Below the pieces are notes generated by a model. The model did no database searches. It had not been told where the DNA came from and worked only from the letters and a program-made list of their open reading frames with translations. Shown in pieces: positions 25,554 to 34,221 of a stretch of DNA of 60,023 bases (positions are counted from its first letter, which is position 1; each line of letters begins with the position of its first letter). Where the stretch lies: assembly GCA_014653665.1 (NCBI GenBank), contig JACWEE010000002.1, forward strand, positions 1 to 60,023, read 5' to 3'. Made by a program: the position numbers and the translations under genes. Source of the DNA: Pelagibacterales bacterium SAG-MED34. GTDB lineage: Bacteria > Pseudomonadota > Alphaproteobacteria > Pelagibacterales > Pelagibacteraceae.

Positions 25554-26387
25554 ATGGAAATTAAACTTTTGTCAGGAGCACTAGGTGCAGAAATAACAGG
25601 GATAGATCTTAAAGATACATCTGATCAAAACATCAAGGAAATTAATAATTTATTATTAGAACACAAAGTTATTTTCTTTAGAGACCAAAAAATTAATGCT
25701 GAGCAACATATAGCCTTAGCTGAAAAATTTGGACCATTAGAAACACATGCATATGTAAAAGGATTAAGTAAACATCCCGAAATAGTAAGAATAATTAAAG
25801 CAGAAGACGAAAAAAACCAATGGGGTGAGAATTGGCATAGTGATGTTAGTTACAATGAAAAACCAACGAAAGCAGTAATATTAAAATCAATTAAAATTCC
25901 TCCTGTTGGTGGTGATACATGCTTTGCAAACATGGAGCTTGCATGGGAAACATTAGATGAAGATATAAAAGAGAAGATAAAAGATAAAAAAGCAATCCAT
26001 AGTTCTCTTGGCGCAGAATTTTTTATTGAAAAATATAAAAAAATGGAGGGAAATGAAAAAAGAAATTTTGATGAATATTCTAATGAACATCCAATAGTAA
26101 GAACACATCCTGAGACTGGGAAAAAAATTCTATTTGTCAATTGGACATACACAAAAAAAATAATTGGACTTGAACAAGAAGAAAGCGACGAAATTTTAAA
26201 AAAAATATTTGAACACCAAGCACGACTTGAATTAACCTGTAGATTTAGCTGGACTGAAAATACAGTCTGTATATGGGATAATAGAAGTGTTATTCACTTT
26301 GCAATTGCAGATTTTTATCCAGGTAGAGGATTAGGATATGAAAGAGTAATGGATAGAATTGCTATTGAAGGTGACCACCCACAATAA
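25554..26387 (+). CDS. TauD/TfdA-family 2-oxoglutarate dioxygenase
   Basis: This 277-residue enzyme is a TauD/TfdA dioxygenase. It has the metal pair His95 and Asp97 in ENWHSDVSY, the distal His248 in WDNRSVIHFA and the co-substrate arginine in GYERVMDRI. The opening LGAEITGIDL is standard for the family. Members hydroxylate taurine, phenoxyacetates, alkylsulfates or carnitine-like compounds, which then fall apart. It lies 3 bases after the thioesterase and 5 bases before a GMC dehydrogenase, so it belongs to the amine operon. The substrate is unknown. Confidence 0.92.
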   Translation: MEIKLLSGALGAEITGIDLKDTSDQNIKEINNLLLEHKVIFFRDQKINAEQHIALAEKFGPLETHAYVKGLSKHPEIVRIIKAEDEKNQWGENWHSDVSYNEKPTKAVILKSIKIPPVGGDTCFANMELAWETLDEDIKEKIKDKKAIHSSLGAEFFIEKYKKMEGNEKRNFDEYSNEHPIVRTHPETGKKILFVNWTYTKKIIGLEQEESDEILKKIFEHQARLELTCRFSWTENTVCIWDNRSVIHFAIADFYPGRGLGYERVMDRIAIEGDHPQ

Positions 26388-26392
26388 ATACC

Positions 26393-27973
26393 TTGAAATT
26401 TGATTATTTAATAATTGGAGCAGGTACAGCAGGATGTGTTCTCGCTAATAGATTAACTGAACAAAGTAAAAATAACGTTGCAATTTTTGAAGCTGGTAAA
26501 GATAGTGATATATGGAAAGTAAACATGCCCCTTGCAATACTTTATGCAATGCATGACCCAAAATATAATTATAAATATTATTCTGAACCTGAGCCACACT
26601 TAAACAATAGAAAATTATTTTGTCCTAGGGGAAAGATGATTGGTGGTTGTTCCGCGCATAATGGAATGGTTTATGTCAGAGGAAATAAAAATGATTATGA
26701 GAGATGGGCTTCATTTGGGTTAAAAAATTGGTCTTACGAAAATGTTTTACCTTTTTTTAAAAAAATTGAGACATGGTCAGGTGGAGAAAATAATTATAGA
26801 GGTGGAAAAGGTATATTGCCTGTAAATCAATCAAATAACAAAAATCCCCTTTTTAAAGCTTTTTTGGACTCGGCTAAAGAGGCAGGACATAAAATAAATA
26901 GTGATATGAATGGAGAAGACCAAGAAGGCTTTGGAATGTACGATGTTACTATTCATAAAGGAGAGAGAGCAAGTGCTTCAAAATACTATTTAAAACCAGC
27001 TAAAAGCAGGGAAAATTTAAAAGTATTTACTGAGTCATTTGTAGAAAAGATTATTTTTGATGGCAAAAAAGCTATTGGAATTCAAGTTAAAATAAAAAAT
27101 GAAACGAAGACTATTTACGCAAATAAAGAAATTATTTTAAGTGGTGGATCAATTAATTCTCCGCAATTATTAATGTTATCAGGTGTTGGTCCAAGCAATC
27201 ATCTTAAAGAAAAAGGAATTGAGATTATTCATGATTCAAAAGGAGTTGGAAAAAATTTACAAGATCATTTAGAAACGTATATTCAACAAGAATGTAAAAC
27301 TCCAGATACATTATATTCATATGTAAATAAATTTAATATGGTAAAGGTAGGTATTCAGTGGTTCTTAAACAAAAGTGGGCCCTGTTCTACCTCTTTTTTA
27401 GAGGCAGGTGGATTTAGCAAATCATCTCCAGATAAAAAATATCCAAATATACAATTTCATTTTTTCCCAGCATTTGTAATAGACCATGGTTTAGTAGATC
27501 CTGATAGACACGGATACCAATTACATGCAAGTTTAAACCAACCAAAGAGCAGAGGCGAAATTACTTTAAAAAGTTCAGACCCTTATGATTATCCAAAAAT
27601 ACAATTTAATTATTTGGAGGATGAATATGACCTTAAAGAGACAATAAAATGTGTTCGAGTAGCAAGAAAAATCTTAGGTCAAAATTCTATGAAACCTTAT
27701 GCTGGTAAAGAAATTGGACCAGGAGATAATGCAAATTCAGACGAGGAAATTGAAGAATATATCAGGTCAAAAGCAGAAACAGCATATCACCCATCATGTA
27801 CTTTAAAGATGGGTATAGACGATATGGCAGTTGTAGATGAAAAATTAAAAATTCATGGTCTTGAGAATATAAGGGTAGCGGATGCATCTGTAATGCCAGA
27901 AATTACAAGTGGAAATCTAAATGCACCAACATTAATGATAGGCGAGAGAGCTGCTGACTTCATTTTGAATTAA
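26393..27973 (+). CDS. GMC oxidoreductase (choline dehydrogenase-like)
   Basis: This FAD enzyme of 526 residues oxidises an alcohol to an aldehyde or acid. The FAD motif GAGTAG (9-14) and the second-strand IFEAG are clear, GKMIGGCSAHNGMVYVRG is the GMC signature, and the catalytic His is in AYHPSCTLKMG near 464. The C-terminal SGNLNAPTLMIGE is also typical. It begins with TTG at 26393, the only in-frame start that keeps the FAD motif intact. The closest named relatives are choline dehydrogenases (BetA), but the many GMC enzymes of marine bacteria act on other alcohols. The neighbouring betaine-yielding genes make a quaternary-amine alcohol plausible. Confidence 0.9.
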   Translation: MKFDYLIIGAGTAGCVLANRLTEQSKNNVAIFEAGKDSDIWKVNMPLAILYAMHDPKYNYKYYSEPEPHLNNRKLFCPRGKMIGGCSAHNGMVYVRGNKNDYERWASFGLKNWSYENVLPFFKKIETWSGGENNYRGGKGILPVNQSNNKNPLFKAFLDSAKEAGHKINSDMNGEDQEGFGMYDVTIHKGERASASKYYLKPAKSRENLKVFTESFVEKIIFDGKKAIGIQVKIKNETKTIYANKEIILSGGSINSPQLLMLSGVGPSNHLKEKGIEIIHDSKGVGKNLQDHLETYIQQECKTPDTLYSYVNKFNMVKVGIQWFLNKSGPCSTSFLEAGGFSKSSPDKKYPNIQFHFFPAFVIDHGLVDPDRHGYQLHASLNQPKSRGEITLKSSDPYDYPKIQFNYLEDEYDLKETIKCVRVARKILGQNSMKPYAGKEIGPGDNANSDEEIEEYIRSKAETAYHPSCTLKMGIDDMAVVDEKLKIHGLENIRVADASVMPEITSGNLNAPTLMIGERAADFILN

Positions 27974-27976
27974 CTT

Positions 27977-28924
27977 ATGAAAGCAAATAATAATACTAAA
28001 GGCATCCTTTTCATTATGATTGGGATGGCTTTTTTTTCAATCCAAGACTCACTTATAAAATATATATTTGAAGAGATTGCTTTATTTGAGCTATATCTTG
28101 GTAGAACTATTGTACAAGCTACAGTTCTCATTTCTATTTTCTTAATAACAAAAAAAAAATTTACTTTAAAAACTCATTATCCTTTATTGACTTTATTAAG
28201 AGTAATCTGCTTTTTCTTTGGATTTAGTTTCTTTTACATTTCATTGACATTTATGTCTTTAGCAATGGTTAGTGCATTATTCTTTTCGTGTCCTTTTTTT
28301 ATGTCAATATTTGCTAAGATATTTTTAAAAGAACAAATTGGTATTAGGAGATGGAGTGCAATAACCGTAGGTTTTATTGGTGTTTTAGTTGTACTTAATC
28401 CAACTTTAGAAGACTTTAATTATTTTAAATTGGCACCAGTTGCATGTTCACTTTGTTATGCATGCTCTATGACAATTACAAAATATACATCTGAAAAAGA
28501 TAATATTTATACTCAGTTAACTTTACTTTATATTTTTGCAGTAATTGCGAGTGTTATAATTTTTTTAATAAGTGGTGATGGAAAGTTTAACAATTTCTCT
28601 GATCCTACAATGCAATTTATTTTTAGAGAATGGTTTGTAAATCCAGCTGTTTCTTGGCCATATGTTTTTGTAATGGGTATTGTTGCATCAATATCATTTT
28701 TTTGTGTATTTACCGCATACAGTATTGCTTCTCCTTCAGTAGTATCTCTGTTTGAATATTCGTATATAGTTTTTGCAATTATAGCTGGTTACATATTATT
28801 TGAAACTATACCAGTACCTAGAACTTTTCTTGGTGCTTCAATAATTATTGGAGCAGGTGTATATATTTATTTTAGAGAAAAAGTTCGAGGTCAAATGATT
28901 GCATCAGATACACCTAATAGATGA
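27977..28924 (+). CDS. EamA/DMT family permease
   Basis: This 315-residue protein has about ten membrane segments in two EamA repeats, with the usual first-segment GMAFFSIQDSLIKYIFEE and the mid-loop GIRRWSAITVGFIGVLVV. The latter is close to the permease at 9894-10826, so the two are likely paralogues. It follows the GMC gene by 3 bases, and its stop overlaps the next oxygenase start by 4 bases. That tight coupling suggests a role for the product or substrate of this operon, but the direction of transport and the cargo are unknown. Confidence 0.87.
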   Translation: MKANNNTKGILFIMIGMAFFSIQDSLIKYIFEEIALFELYLGRTIVQATVLISIFLITKKKFTLKTHYPLLTLLRVICFFFGFSFFYISLTFMSLAMVSALFFSCPFFMSIFAKIFLKEQIGIRRWSAITVGFIGVLVVLNPTLEDFNYFKLAPVACSLCYACSMTITKYTSEKDNIYTQLTLLYIFAVIASVIIFLISGDGKFNNFSDPTMQFIFREWFVNPAVSWPYVFVMGIVASISFFCVFTAYSIASPSVVSLFEYSYIVFAIIAGYILFETIPVPRTFLGASIIIGAGVYIYFREKVRGQMIASDTPNR

Positions 28925-29892
28925 TAAAAAAAAACTATATTCCAACAATAAATATTTCTTCTATTCTTGGAAAAAATTTTGACACAAGGCCCGCCCTTAA
29001 AATAGTTAAAAAAATTGAGAAAGCATGTTTAGATGTTGGCTTTTTTCAAATTACAGGTCATGGTATAAAATTAAAAAATATTAATAAAATTTGTAAAGTT
29101 GGCGAAGATTTTTTTAAATTAGATAAATCAAATAAACTTAAATTAGCACCAAAAAAATGGAATAAGATAAATAAGAATGTTTATAGAGGTTACTTCCCTA
29201 ACGATGTAAATGGTAAAGAAGGATTAGATTTAGGAGACTTAAGAGTAAATAGGAAATATTCAAAAAGAATAAAAAATCAGTACATAGAATATTTAAATAT
29301 TAAGCAGTCATTTACCGCAAATAATATTTCTAAATTAGCTGACTATTATGATGATATATTTAACTTAAGCGAAATTCTTTTTAAAAGTATTATTAAAATC
29401 TATAATAAGGATACTGATATATCAAAAAGAGCATTTTCAAGATTAAAAACTCTTAGCACATTACGTTTTAATTATTACCCTAATCAATCAAAGCCTGTTG
29501 AAATTTCTAAGCAAGATGGAGTTGCTCTTGGATGTGAAACACATGTAGATAGTGGTATTTTCACAGTACTTTACCAAAACAAAAAGGGTGGTTTACAAGT
29601 ACAAAACCGTAAAACAAAAAAATGGCACGATGTTCCCTTTGATAAAAATGCTTTAGTTGTAAATACTGGAAGAGCGCTTGAATATTTAAGTAAGGGAAGG
29701 TTTAAAGCAACTAATCATAGGGTATTATGGAACAAGCAAAAAAGGCTTTCAGTTCCTTTCTTTTTTGAACCCTCATATGACTTTAAAATGAATCTTTCAT
29801 TTTTAAATAAGGAAAAACTAACTAATAGTGGTCTCAGGTACGATAAATTTCTTAATAAATCGCTTAAAAAATTCATTGAATATCAAAGGTAA
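28921..29892 (+). CDS. Isopenicillin N synthase-like 2-oxoglutarate/Fe(II) oxygenase
   Basis: This 323-residue enzyme belongs to the IPNS/ACC oxidase-type 2-oxoglutarate oxygenases. It opens with IPTINISSI and DVGFFQITGHGI (38-49), both typical. Metal ligands are His208 and Asp210 in ETHVDSG and His266 in ATNHRV; Arg275 lies in RLSVPFF, the co-substrate motif RxS. Relatives in bacteria act on amino acids, gibberellin-like acids or ethylene precursors. It overlaps the upstream permease by 4 bases (ATGA) and is followed by a 101-base gap. It is the fourth of six Fe(II)/2OG enzymes in the window. Confidence 0.9.
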   Translation: MIKKNYIPTINISSILGKNFDTRPALKIVKKIEKACLDVGFFQITGHGIKLKNINKICKVGEDFFKLDKSNKLKLAPKKWNKINKNVYRGYFPNDVNGKEGLDLGDLRVNRKYSKRIKNQYIEYLNIKQSFTANNISKLADYYDDIFNLSEILFKSIIKIYNKDTDISKRAFSRLKTLSTLRFNYYPNQSKPVEISKQDGVALGCETHVDSGIFTVLYQNKKGGLQVQNRKTKKWHDVPFDKNALVVNTGRALEYLSKGRFKATNHRVLWNKQKRLSVPFFFEPSYDFKMNLSFLNKEKLTNSGLRYDKFLNKSLKKFIEYQR

Positions 29893-29993
29893 GAATAATA
29901 ATATTATCTCATAAAGCGATACATAACTCGTCGTAATTTCATATACGAAAGTGGGATCGGTCGTCTTTAAATTAATTTTTAAAGGAGGCTTTA
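29893..29993 (+). promoter_or_regulatory. Leader region of the flavin monooxygenase operon
   Basis: This 101-base gap ends in an exceptionally strong ribosome site, AAAGGAGGC (29981-29989), four bases before the ATG; most genes in the window have weak ones. A small hairpin TCGTA (29931-29935) with TACGA (29944-29948) has an 8-base loop. The middle is more GC-rich than its surroundings. No riboswitch family is recognised. Confidence 0.45.
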
Positions 29994-31163
29994 ATGAAGT
30001 TTGGTTATTTTTGTAATACAACAAATTGGACACACAAACCATATCACAAATTATTAGATGAAACTAAACAGATCACAGAATATTGTGATCAAAACAATTG
30101 GAATTCAATTTGGTTTACCGAACATCATTTTAACCATGAGGGAATGGAATCGTGTACTAATCCCTTAATGTTAGGAGCAGATGCTGCTGCAAGAACAGAA
30201 AATATACGAATAGGGCAAGCAGCAAATGTAATAACCTTTCATAACCCAATAAGATTAGCAGAAGATATTGCTACACTTGATCAACTTTCAAAAGGAAGAG
30301 TAGAAGTTGGTGTTGCAAGAGGAGTTTATGGGAGAGAGGCAATTAATTTAAACAAAGAAGCAGATTTAAAAGATCAGGCAAAAAATTTTAGATTATTTGC
30401 TGAAACATTAGAAATTTTGAAAAAAGCATGGTCAGAAAAATTTTTTAATCATGATGGAGAATTTTATACTTACCCATCACCAAATTATGTTTGGCAGCAT
30501 GACATGAGCCCGCCAAGTGAAGAATTTATGAATATGGAAGATAGCACTATGAAAAAAATTAGTGTTCTTCCAAAGCCTTATCAAAATCCACACCCTCCCA
30601 TACATCAAGTTGTTGATGGTATAAGATCTATAGAGTGGGCTGCAGAAAATAATATAAATGTAATTATGTGGATACCTACAGTTAAAGCATTGAAAATAAG
30701 ATTTGAAGCTTACAAAAATAAAAGATCTGAAGTTACTAAAAAAAATGTTCCTTTAGGTGAAGGTGTTACTCTAGTTAGAGACATGTTTGTCGCTGATACT
30801 ATGGAAGAGGCCAAAGAGAAAGCAGGGCAACATATGGTAAATTATATGAAATGGGTTTGTCATTGGAGAGGTCTTGGCAATCACATGGATCCTGGTGAAG
30901 AGCTTCCAGAAACAAAGGGTAAATTAGATCTTCTTAATTACGAGTTTTTACATGAAAGAAATATGTTGTTTGGTACACCTGAATACGTAACAGATAAGAT
31001 TAAAGAACTTCAATCAGAGCTTAATCTTCAAAATCTTCAAGTTTGGTCTAACTTTCCAGGTGTTAAACATGAAGATTGTATGAAAAGTATTAAATTATTC
31101 ACAGAAAAAGTAATGCCTAACTTTAAAGATGATCTAGATACTGAAGTTAAAAAAGTATCGTGA
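29994..31163 (+). CDS. LLM class flavin-dependent monooxygenase
   Basis: This 389-residue luciferase-like enzyme is larger than the one at 20550-21584. It has the WFTEHHFNHEG active-site segment near 38-48, the IRIGQAANVITFHNPIRLAE strand and the LDQLSKGRVEVGVARG phosphate motif around 95-110. The family uses FMNH2 and oxygen for oxidative cleavage or hydroxylation. It has an almost perfect Shine-Dalgarno and a 101-base leader, so it likely begins a new transcript. The GTG of the TPP enzyme overlaps its stop. Together with the DUF1185 protein, a hydrolase and an aldehyde dehydrogenase it may open a ring or oxidise an amine, but the substrate is unknown. Confidence 0.9.
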   Translation: MKFGYFCNTTNWTHKPYHKLLDETKQITEYCDQNNWNSIWFTEHHFNHEGMESCTNPLMLGADAAARTENIRIGQAANVITFHNPIRLAEDIATLDQLSKGRVEVGVARGVYGREAINLNKEADLKDQAKNFRLFAETLEILKKAWSEKFFNHDGEFYTYPSPNYVWQHDMSPPSEEFMNMEDSTMKKISVLPKPYQNPHPPIHQVVDGIRSIEWAAENNINVIMWIPTVKALKIRFEAYKNKRSEVTKKNVPLGEGVTLVRDMFVADTMEEAKEKAGQHMVNYMKWVCHWRGLGNHMDPGEELPETKGKLDLLNYEFLHERNMLFGTPEYVTDKIKELQSELNLQNLQVWSNFPGVKHEDCMKSIKLFTEKVMPNFKDDLDTEVKKVS

Positions 31164-32860
31164 TTAAGTCCAAGAATACCTTGACCGGTGGTCAAGCGGC
31201 AGTGAAATCTCTAAAAAAAGAAAAAGTTAAACATGTCTTTGGCTTAATTGGTTCAGCTACAATGGAAATGTTTGATGCATTGTATCATGAAAAAAAAATT
31301 AAATTTATAGGTGTGAGAGACGAAAGAACGGGAACACACATGGCCGATGGATATGCAAGGGCTTCTAATCAACCTGGTGTTATAATTGCTGGACAAAACG
31401 GTCCTGGCGCAACTAATCTAGTTACAGGAATAGCACAGGCAAAAGCAGCATTTTCACCTGTAGTATCAATTGCAGGTTTATATTCTACTAAGGATAAGAT
31501 GGAAGATGCCTTTCAAGGACTTGATCAACAATCACTTTTTGATCCTATAACAAAAAAAACATGGACGGTAAAAAAAGCAAGCCATATACCAACAGCTTTT
31601 AGAGATGCTTTTAATCTTGCTATGTCTCCAAGAAGAGGTCCTGTTTGTATAAATCTTCCAAGAAACGTTCTCTCAGATACTTCAAAGTTTAATATTAATG
31701 AAAATAAAAAATCTTATAAAAAAGAAAGTAATTTAAAAAGCAAAAAGAATTTGATTGATAAAACTATAAAACTTATTCTTAGCTCAAAAAAAACAGTAAT
31801 TGTTGCAGGGGGAGGAATAAAATATAATTCAAAATATAAGTCTGTAACAAAACTTGCTGAATTTTTAAATATTCCTATTGTTACTGCAGCAGGACACGGT
31901 GATGCAATTCCGTTCAGTCATAAGTTAAATGCGGGACAAATGGGACCTAGAGGAAATATTGTTGCATCAAGATTAGTCAAAGAAGCAGATCTAATTATTG
32001 CAATTGGTACAAGACTTGGTTTTAATTCTACGTTCTATTCATATGATAACATAAATAAAAATGCAAAAATTGTTCAGATAGAATTAGAAAAAAAAATGAT
32101 AGGAAGATATTTTCCAGTAAGTGTAGGGATTCTTGGTGATGCTGCGGTTGTGACAGATCAAATCTTAATTGAATTAAAAAAACAAAAAAAAATTTTTAAT
32201 TATAAAGAATGGACAAATAGTTTTTTATTAGAGCGATCAAAATTTCTTAAAGATAGAGATAATATAAAGTCAAAAAATTTTCCAATCCAACCAAATGGTC
32301 TATTCAAAGAACTAAGAAAAGTACTACCAAAGAATACTGCAATAACACTTGATGCTGGAACGCTTTGCCTTCAAGCAACAGATGCTTTGGAATATTATAA
32401 TCCTCCCTCTCTTTACACACCTCTTGATTTTGGGCTAGTAGGCTTTTCTTTTGCATGTGGTTTGGGAATAAAGGTTGCAAAACCTAATAAAACTGTCGTT
32501 AGTTTAATGGGTGATGGTGGATTTGGCATGACTATTTCAGAATTAAGTACAGCTGTAGAGCATGGCATAAACACAATTACAATAGTAATGAATAACAAAA
32601 GTTGGGGAGCAGAAAAAGCTTATCAAAAAGATTTTTATGGCGAAAGATATTTAGGAGCAGATATTCAAAGTCCTCCTTTTGATGAAGTTGCTAAACTATA
32701 TGGTGCTAAAGGAATTAAAGTTAAAAAATTATCAGAAGTTAACGAAGCAGTAAAAAGTGCATTAAAAGTAAATAAACCAGTTGTTATAGATGTTGATGTA
32801 GATCCAAAAGCGTTATACAGTTTTAGAAGAGATAGCTTTACACATAGACTTAAAAAATGA
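31160..32860 (+). CDS. Thiamine pyrophosphate-dependent enzyme (acetolactate synthase-like)
   Basis: This 566-residue protein has the three-domain layout of acetolactate synthase, oxalyl-CoA decarboxylase and sulfoacetaldehyde acetyltransferase. The catalytic Glu55 is in VRDERTGTHMADGYARAS, and the TPP-Mg motif GDGGFGM near residue 450 is followed by NNKSWG. A GTG start overlaps the preceding stop (GTGA), and the stop overlaps the next ATG (ATGA), so the translation is coupled on both sides. It is unlikely to be housekeeping acetolactate synthase, as no small subunit is present. Decarboxylation of a 2-oxo acid to an aldehyde would suit the aldehyde dehydrogenase further down. Confidence 0.9.
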   Translation: MIKSKNTLTGGQAAVKSLKKEKVKHVFGLIGSATMEMFDALYHEKKIKFIGVRDERTGTHMADGYARASNQPGVIIAGQNGPGATNLVTGIAQAKAAFSPVVSIAGLYSTKDKMEDAFQGLDQQSLFDPITKKTWTVKKASHIPTAFRDAFNLAMSPRRGPVCINLPRNVLSDTSKFNINENKKSYKKESNLKSKKNLIDKTIKLILSSKKTVIVAGGGIKYNSKYKSVTKLAEFLNIPIVTAAGHGDAIPFSHKLNAGQMGPRGNIVASRLVKEADLIIAIGTRLGFNSTFYSYDNINKNAKIVQIELEKKMIGRYFPVSVGILGDAAVVTDQILIELKKQKKIFNYKEWTNSFLLERSKFLKDRDNIKSKNFPIQPNGLFKELRKVLPKNTAITLDAGTLCLQATDALEYYNPPSLYTPLDFGLVGFSFACGLGIKVAKPNKTVVSLMGDGGFGMTISELSTAVEHGINTITIVMNNKSWGAEKAYQKDFYGERYLGADIQSPPFDEVAKLYGAKGIKVKKLSEVNEAVKSALKVNKPVVIDVDVDPKALYSFRRDSFTHRLKK

Positions 32861-33444
32861 AATTAGAATTACGTAAATTTACTAAATTTGTAGATAAGAC
32901 TTTTATCGAAGGTGGAAAAGAAGCTAAGGAGCCAGTTTTGATGGTTTCTGTTGCTGCAGTTTTTAAAAATCCTTGGGATGGAAAAGGTTTTGTAGAAGAC
33001 TTAAAACCCATTATTTTAGATCTAGCTCCTAAACTTGGGGATTTATTGGTTCCTGAACTTATAAAAGAAATAGGTTCACCTGAGAAAATATTAGCATATG
33101 GAAAAGCAGGTATAGTTGGACTAAATGGAGAAATAGAACATGCATCAGCATTTATTCATACATTAAGATTTGGTAATAAATTCAGAGATGCTGTTGGTGG
33201 GACTTCCTATTTAAGTTTTACAAATACTAGGGGAACCGCAGGATCAAAAATATCTATTCCAATGATGCATAAAACTGACTCTGGATTAAGACCTTATTAT
33301 TTGACCCATGAGTTTACTATACATGATGCTCCATTTGATGACGAAATTGTTATTGCGATTGGAGGAGCTTCAACTGGAAGAGCTCATGCAAGAACTGGAG
33401 ATAGATATCAAGATATGAAAGAAATGGGTATTGAACCAAAGTAG
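32857..33444 (+). CDS. DUF1185 (amino acid synthesis family) protein
   Basis: This 195-residue protein matches the AA_synth/DUF1185 family, whose biochemical role is not settled despite the name. Recognisable segments are RKFTKFVDKTFIEGGK, VAAVFKNPWDGKGFVEDL (33-50), HASAFIHTLRFGNKFRDAVGG and the C-terminal AIGGASTGRAHARTGDR. It overlaps the TPP enzyme by 4 bases and precedes the hydrolase by 2, so it is firmly part of the operon. Conserved polar residues (for example His in HASAFIHT, Arg and His in GRAHAR) suggest an enzyme. I infer a step between the flavin monooxygenase and the aldehyde dehydrogenase, no more. Confidence 0.87.
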   Translation: MKLELRKFTKFVDKTFIEGGKEAKEPVLMVSVAAVFKNPWDGKGFVEDLKPIILDLAPKLGDLLVPELIKEIGSPEKILAYGKAGIVGLNGEIEHASAFIHTLRFGNKFRDAVGGTSYLSFTNTRGTAGSKISIPMMHKTDSGLRPYYLTHEFTIHDAPFDDEIVIAIGGASTGRAHARTGDRYQDMKEMGIEPK

Positions 33445-33446
33445 TA

Positions 33447-34221
33447 ATGATCCATGCAACAGACGCTAATAGTACCTTTTATAAATTAAATAAAAAAAAA
33501 GGAATACCAATAATTTTTATTCATGGTGTAGGACTTGATAGCAGTATTTGGGAATCCCAGATTGATGCATTTGAAAATACTGTTTTAGTCTATGATATCC
33601 TTGGTCATGGCAAGACTCCATTAAATAAAGATAATGTCAGTTTTGATGATTTTTCTGATCAATTATTGAATTTAATTAATGAATTAAAAATAGAAAAAAT
33701 ACATTTAGTTGGATTTTCAATTGGATCTCTGATCGCCAGAAATTTTGCAACAAGATTTAATGAAAGACTTCAATCACTCACATTACTATGTTCAATATTT
33801 AATAGATCAAATGAGCAGAAAAAAATAGTAAATGACAGATTTGAACAAACAAAAAAAGAAAATACTCTGCCAAAAAACGTCCTTAAAAAGATGGTTCACC
33901 AATGAATATTTAGATAAATATCCTAAAGTATCTGAGAAAATTGGATCAATTCTTGAAAATAATAATATGTCTAACTTTATTAAAATATACTCTTTGTTTG
34001 TTCATCATAAAGATGACGAGAGATTTGATGATATAAAGGTAAAAACCCTTGTAATGACAGGTGAAGGAGATGTGGGGTCAACTCCAGAAATGTCAAATAA
34101 TCTAAGTAAAAAAATTAAAAACTCCACTGTAAAAATAATACCAGTTGGAAAACATCTATGTAGTATTGAATGTTCAGATGATGTAAATAGTAAACTAAAA
34201 GATCATATTCTAAATGCTTGA
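33447..34221 (+). pseudogene. Alpha/beta hydrolase, frameshifted
   Basis: Two overlapping frames together make one hydrolase. The first (33447-33905) carries the oxyanion strand IFIHGVGLDS, the YDILGHGKTP loop and the nucleophile Ser91 in GFSIGS, then stops early. The second resumes at RWFTNEYLDKYPKV and runs to 34221, with the later TGEGDVG acid and GKHLCSIE histidine. The break is near base 33889, most simply one extra A in the A5 run at 33885-33889; removal would give about 257 residues, the length of the paralogue at 19773-20543. It may be a sequencing error or a real mutation. The aldehyde dehydrogenase start overlaps its end. Confidence 0.85.
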
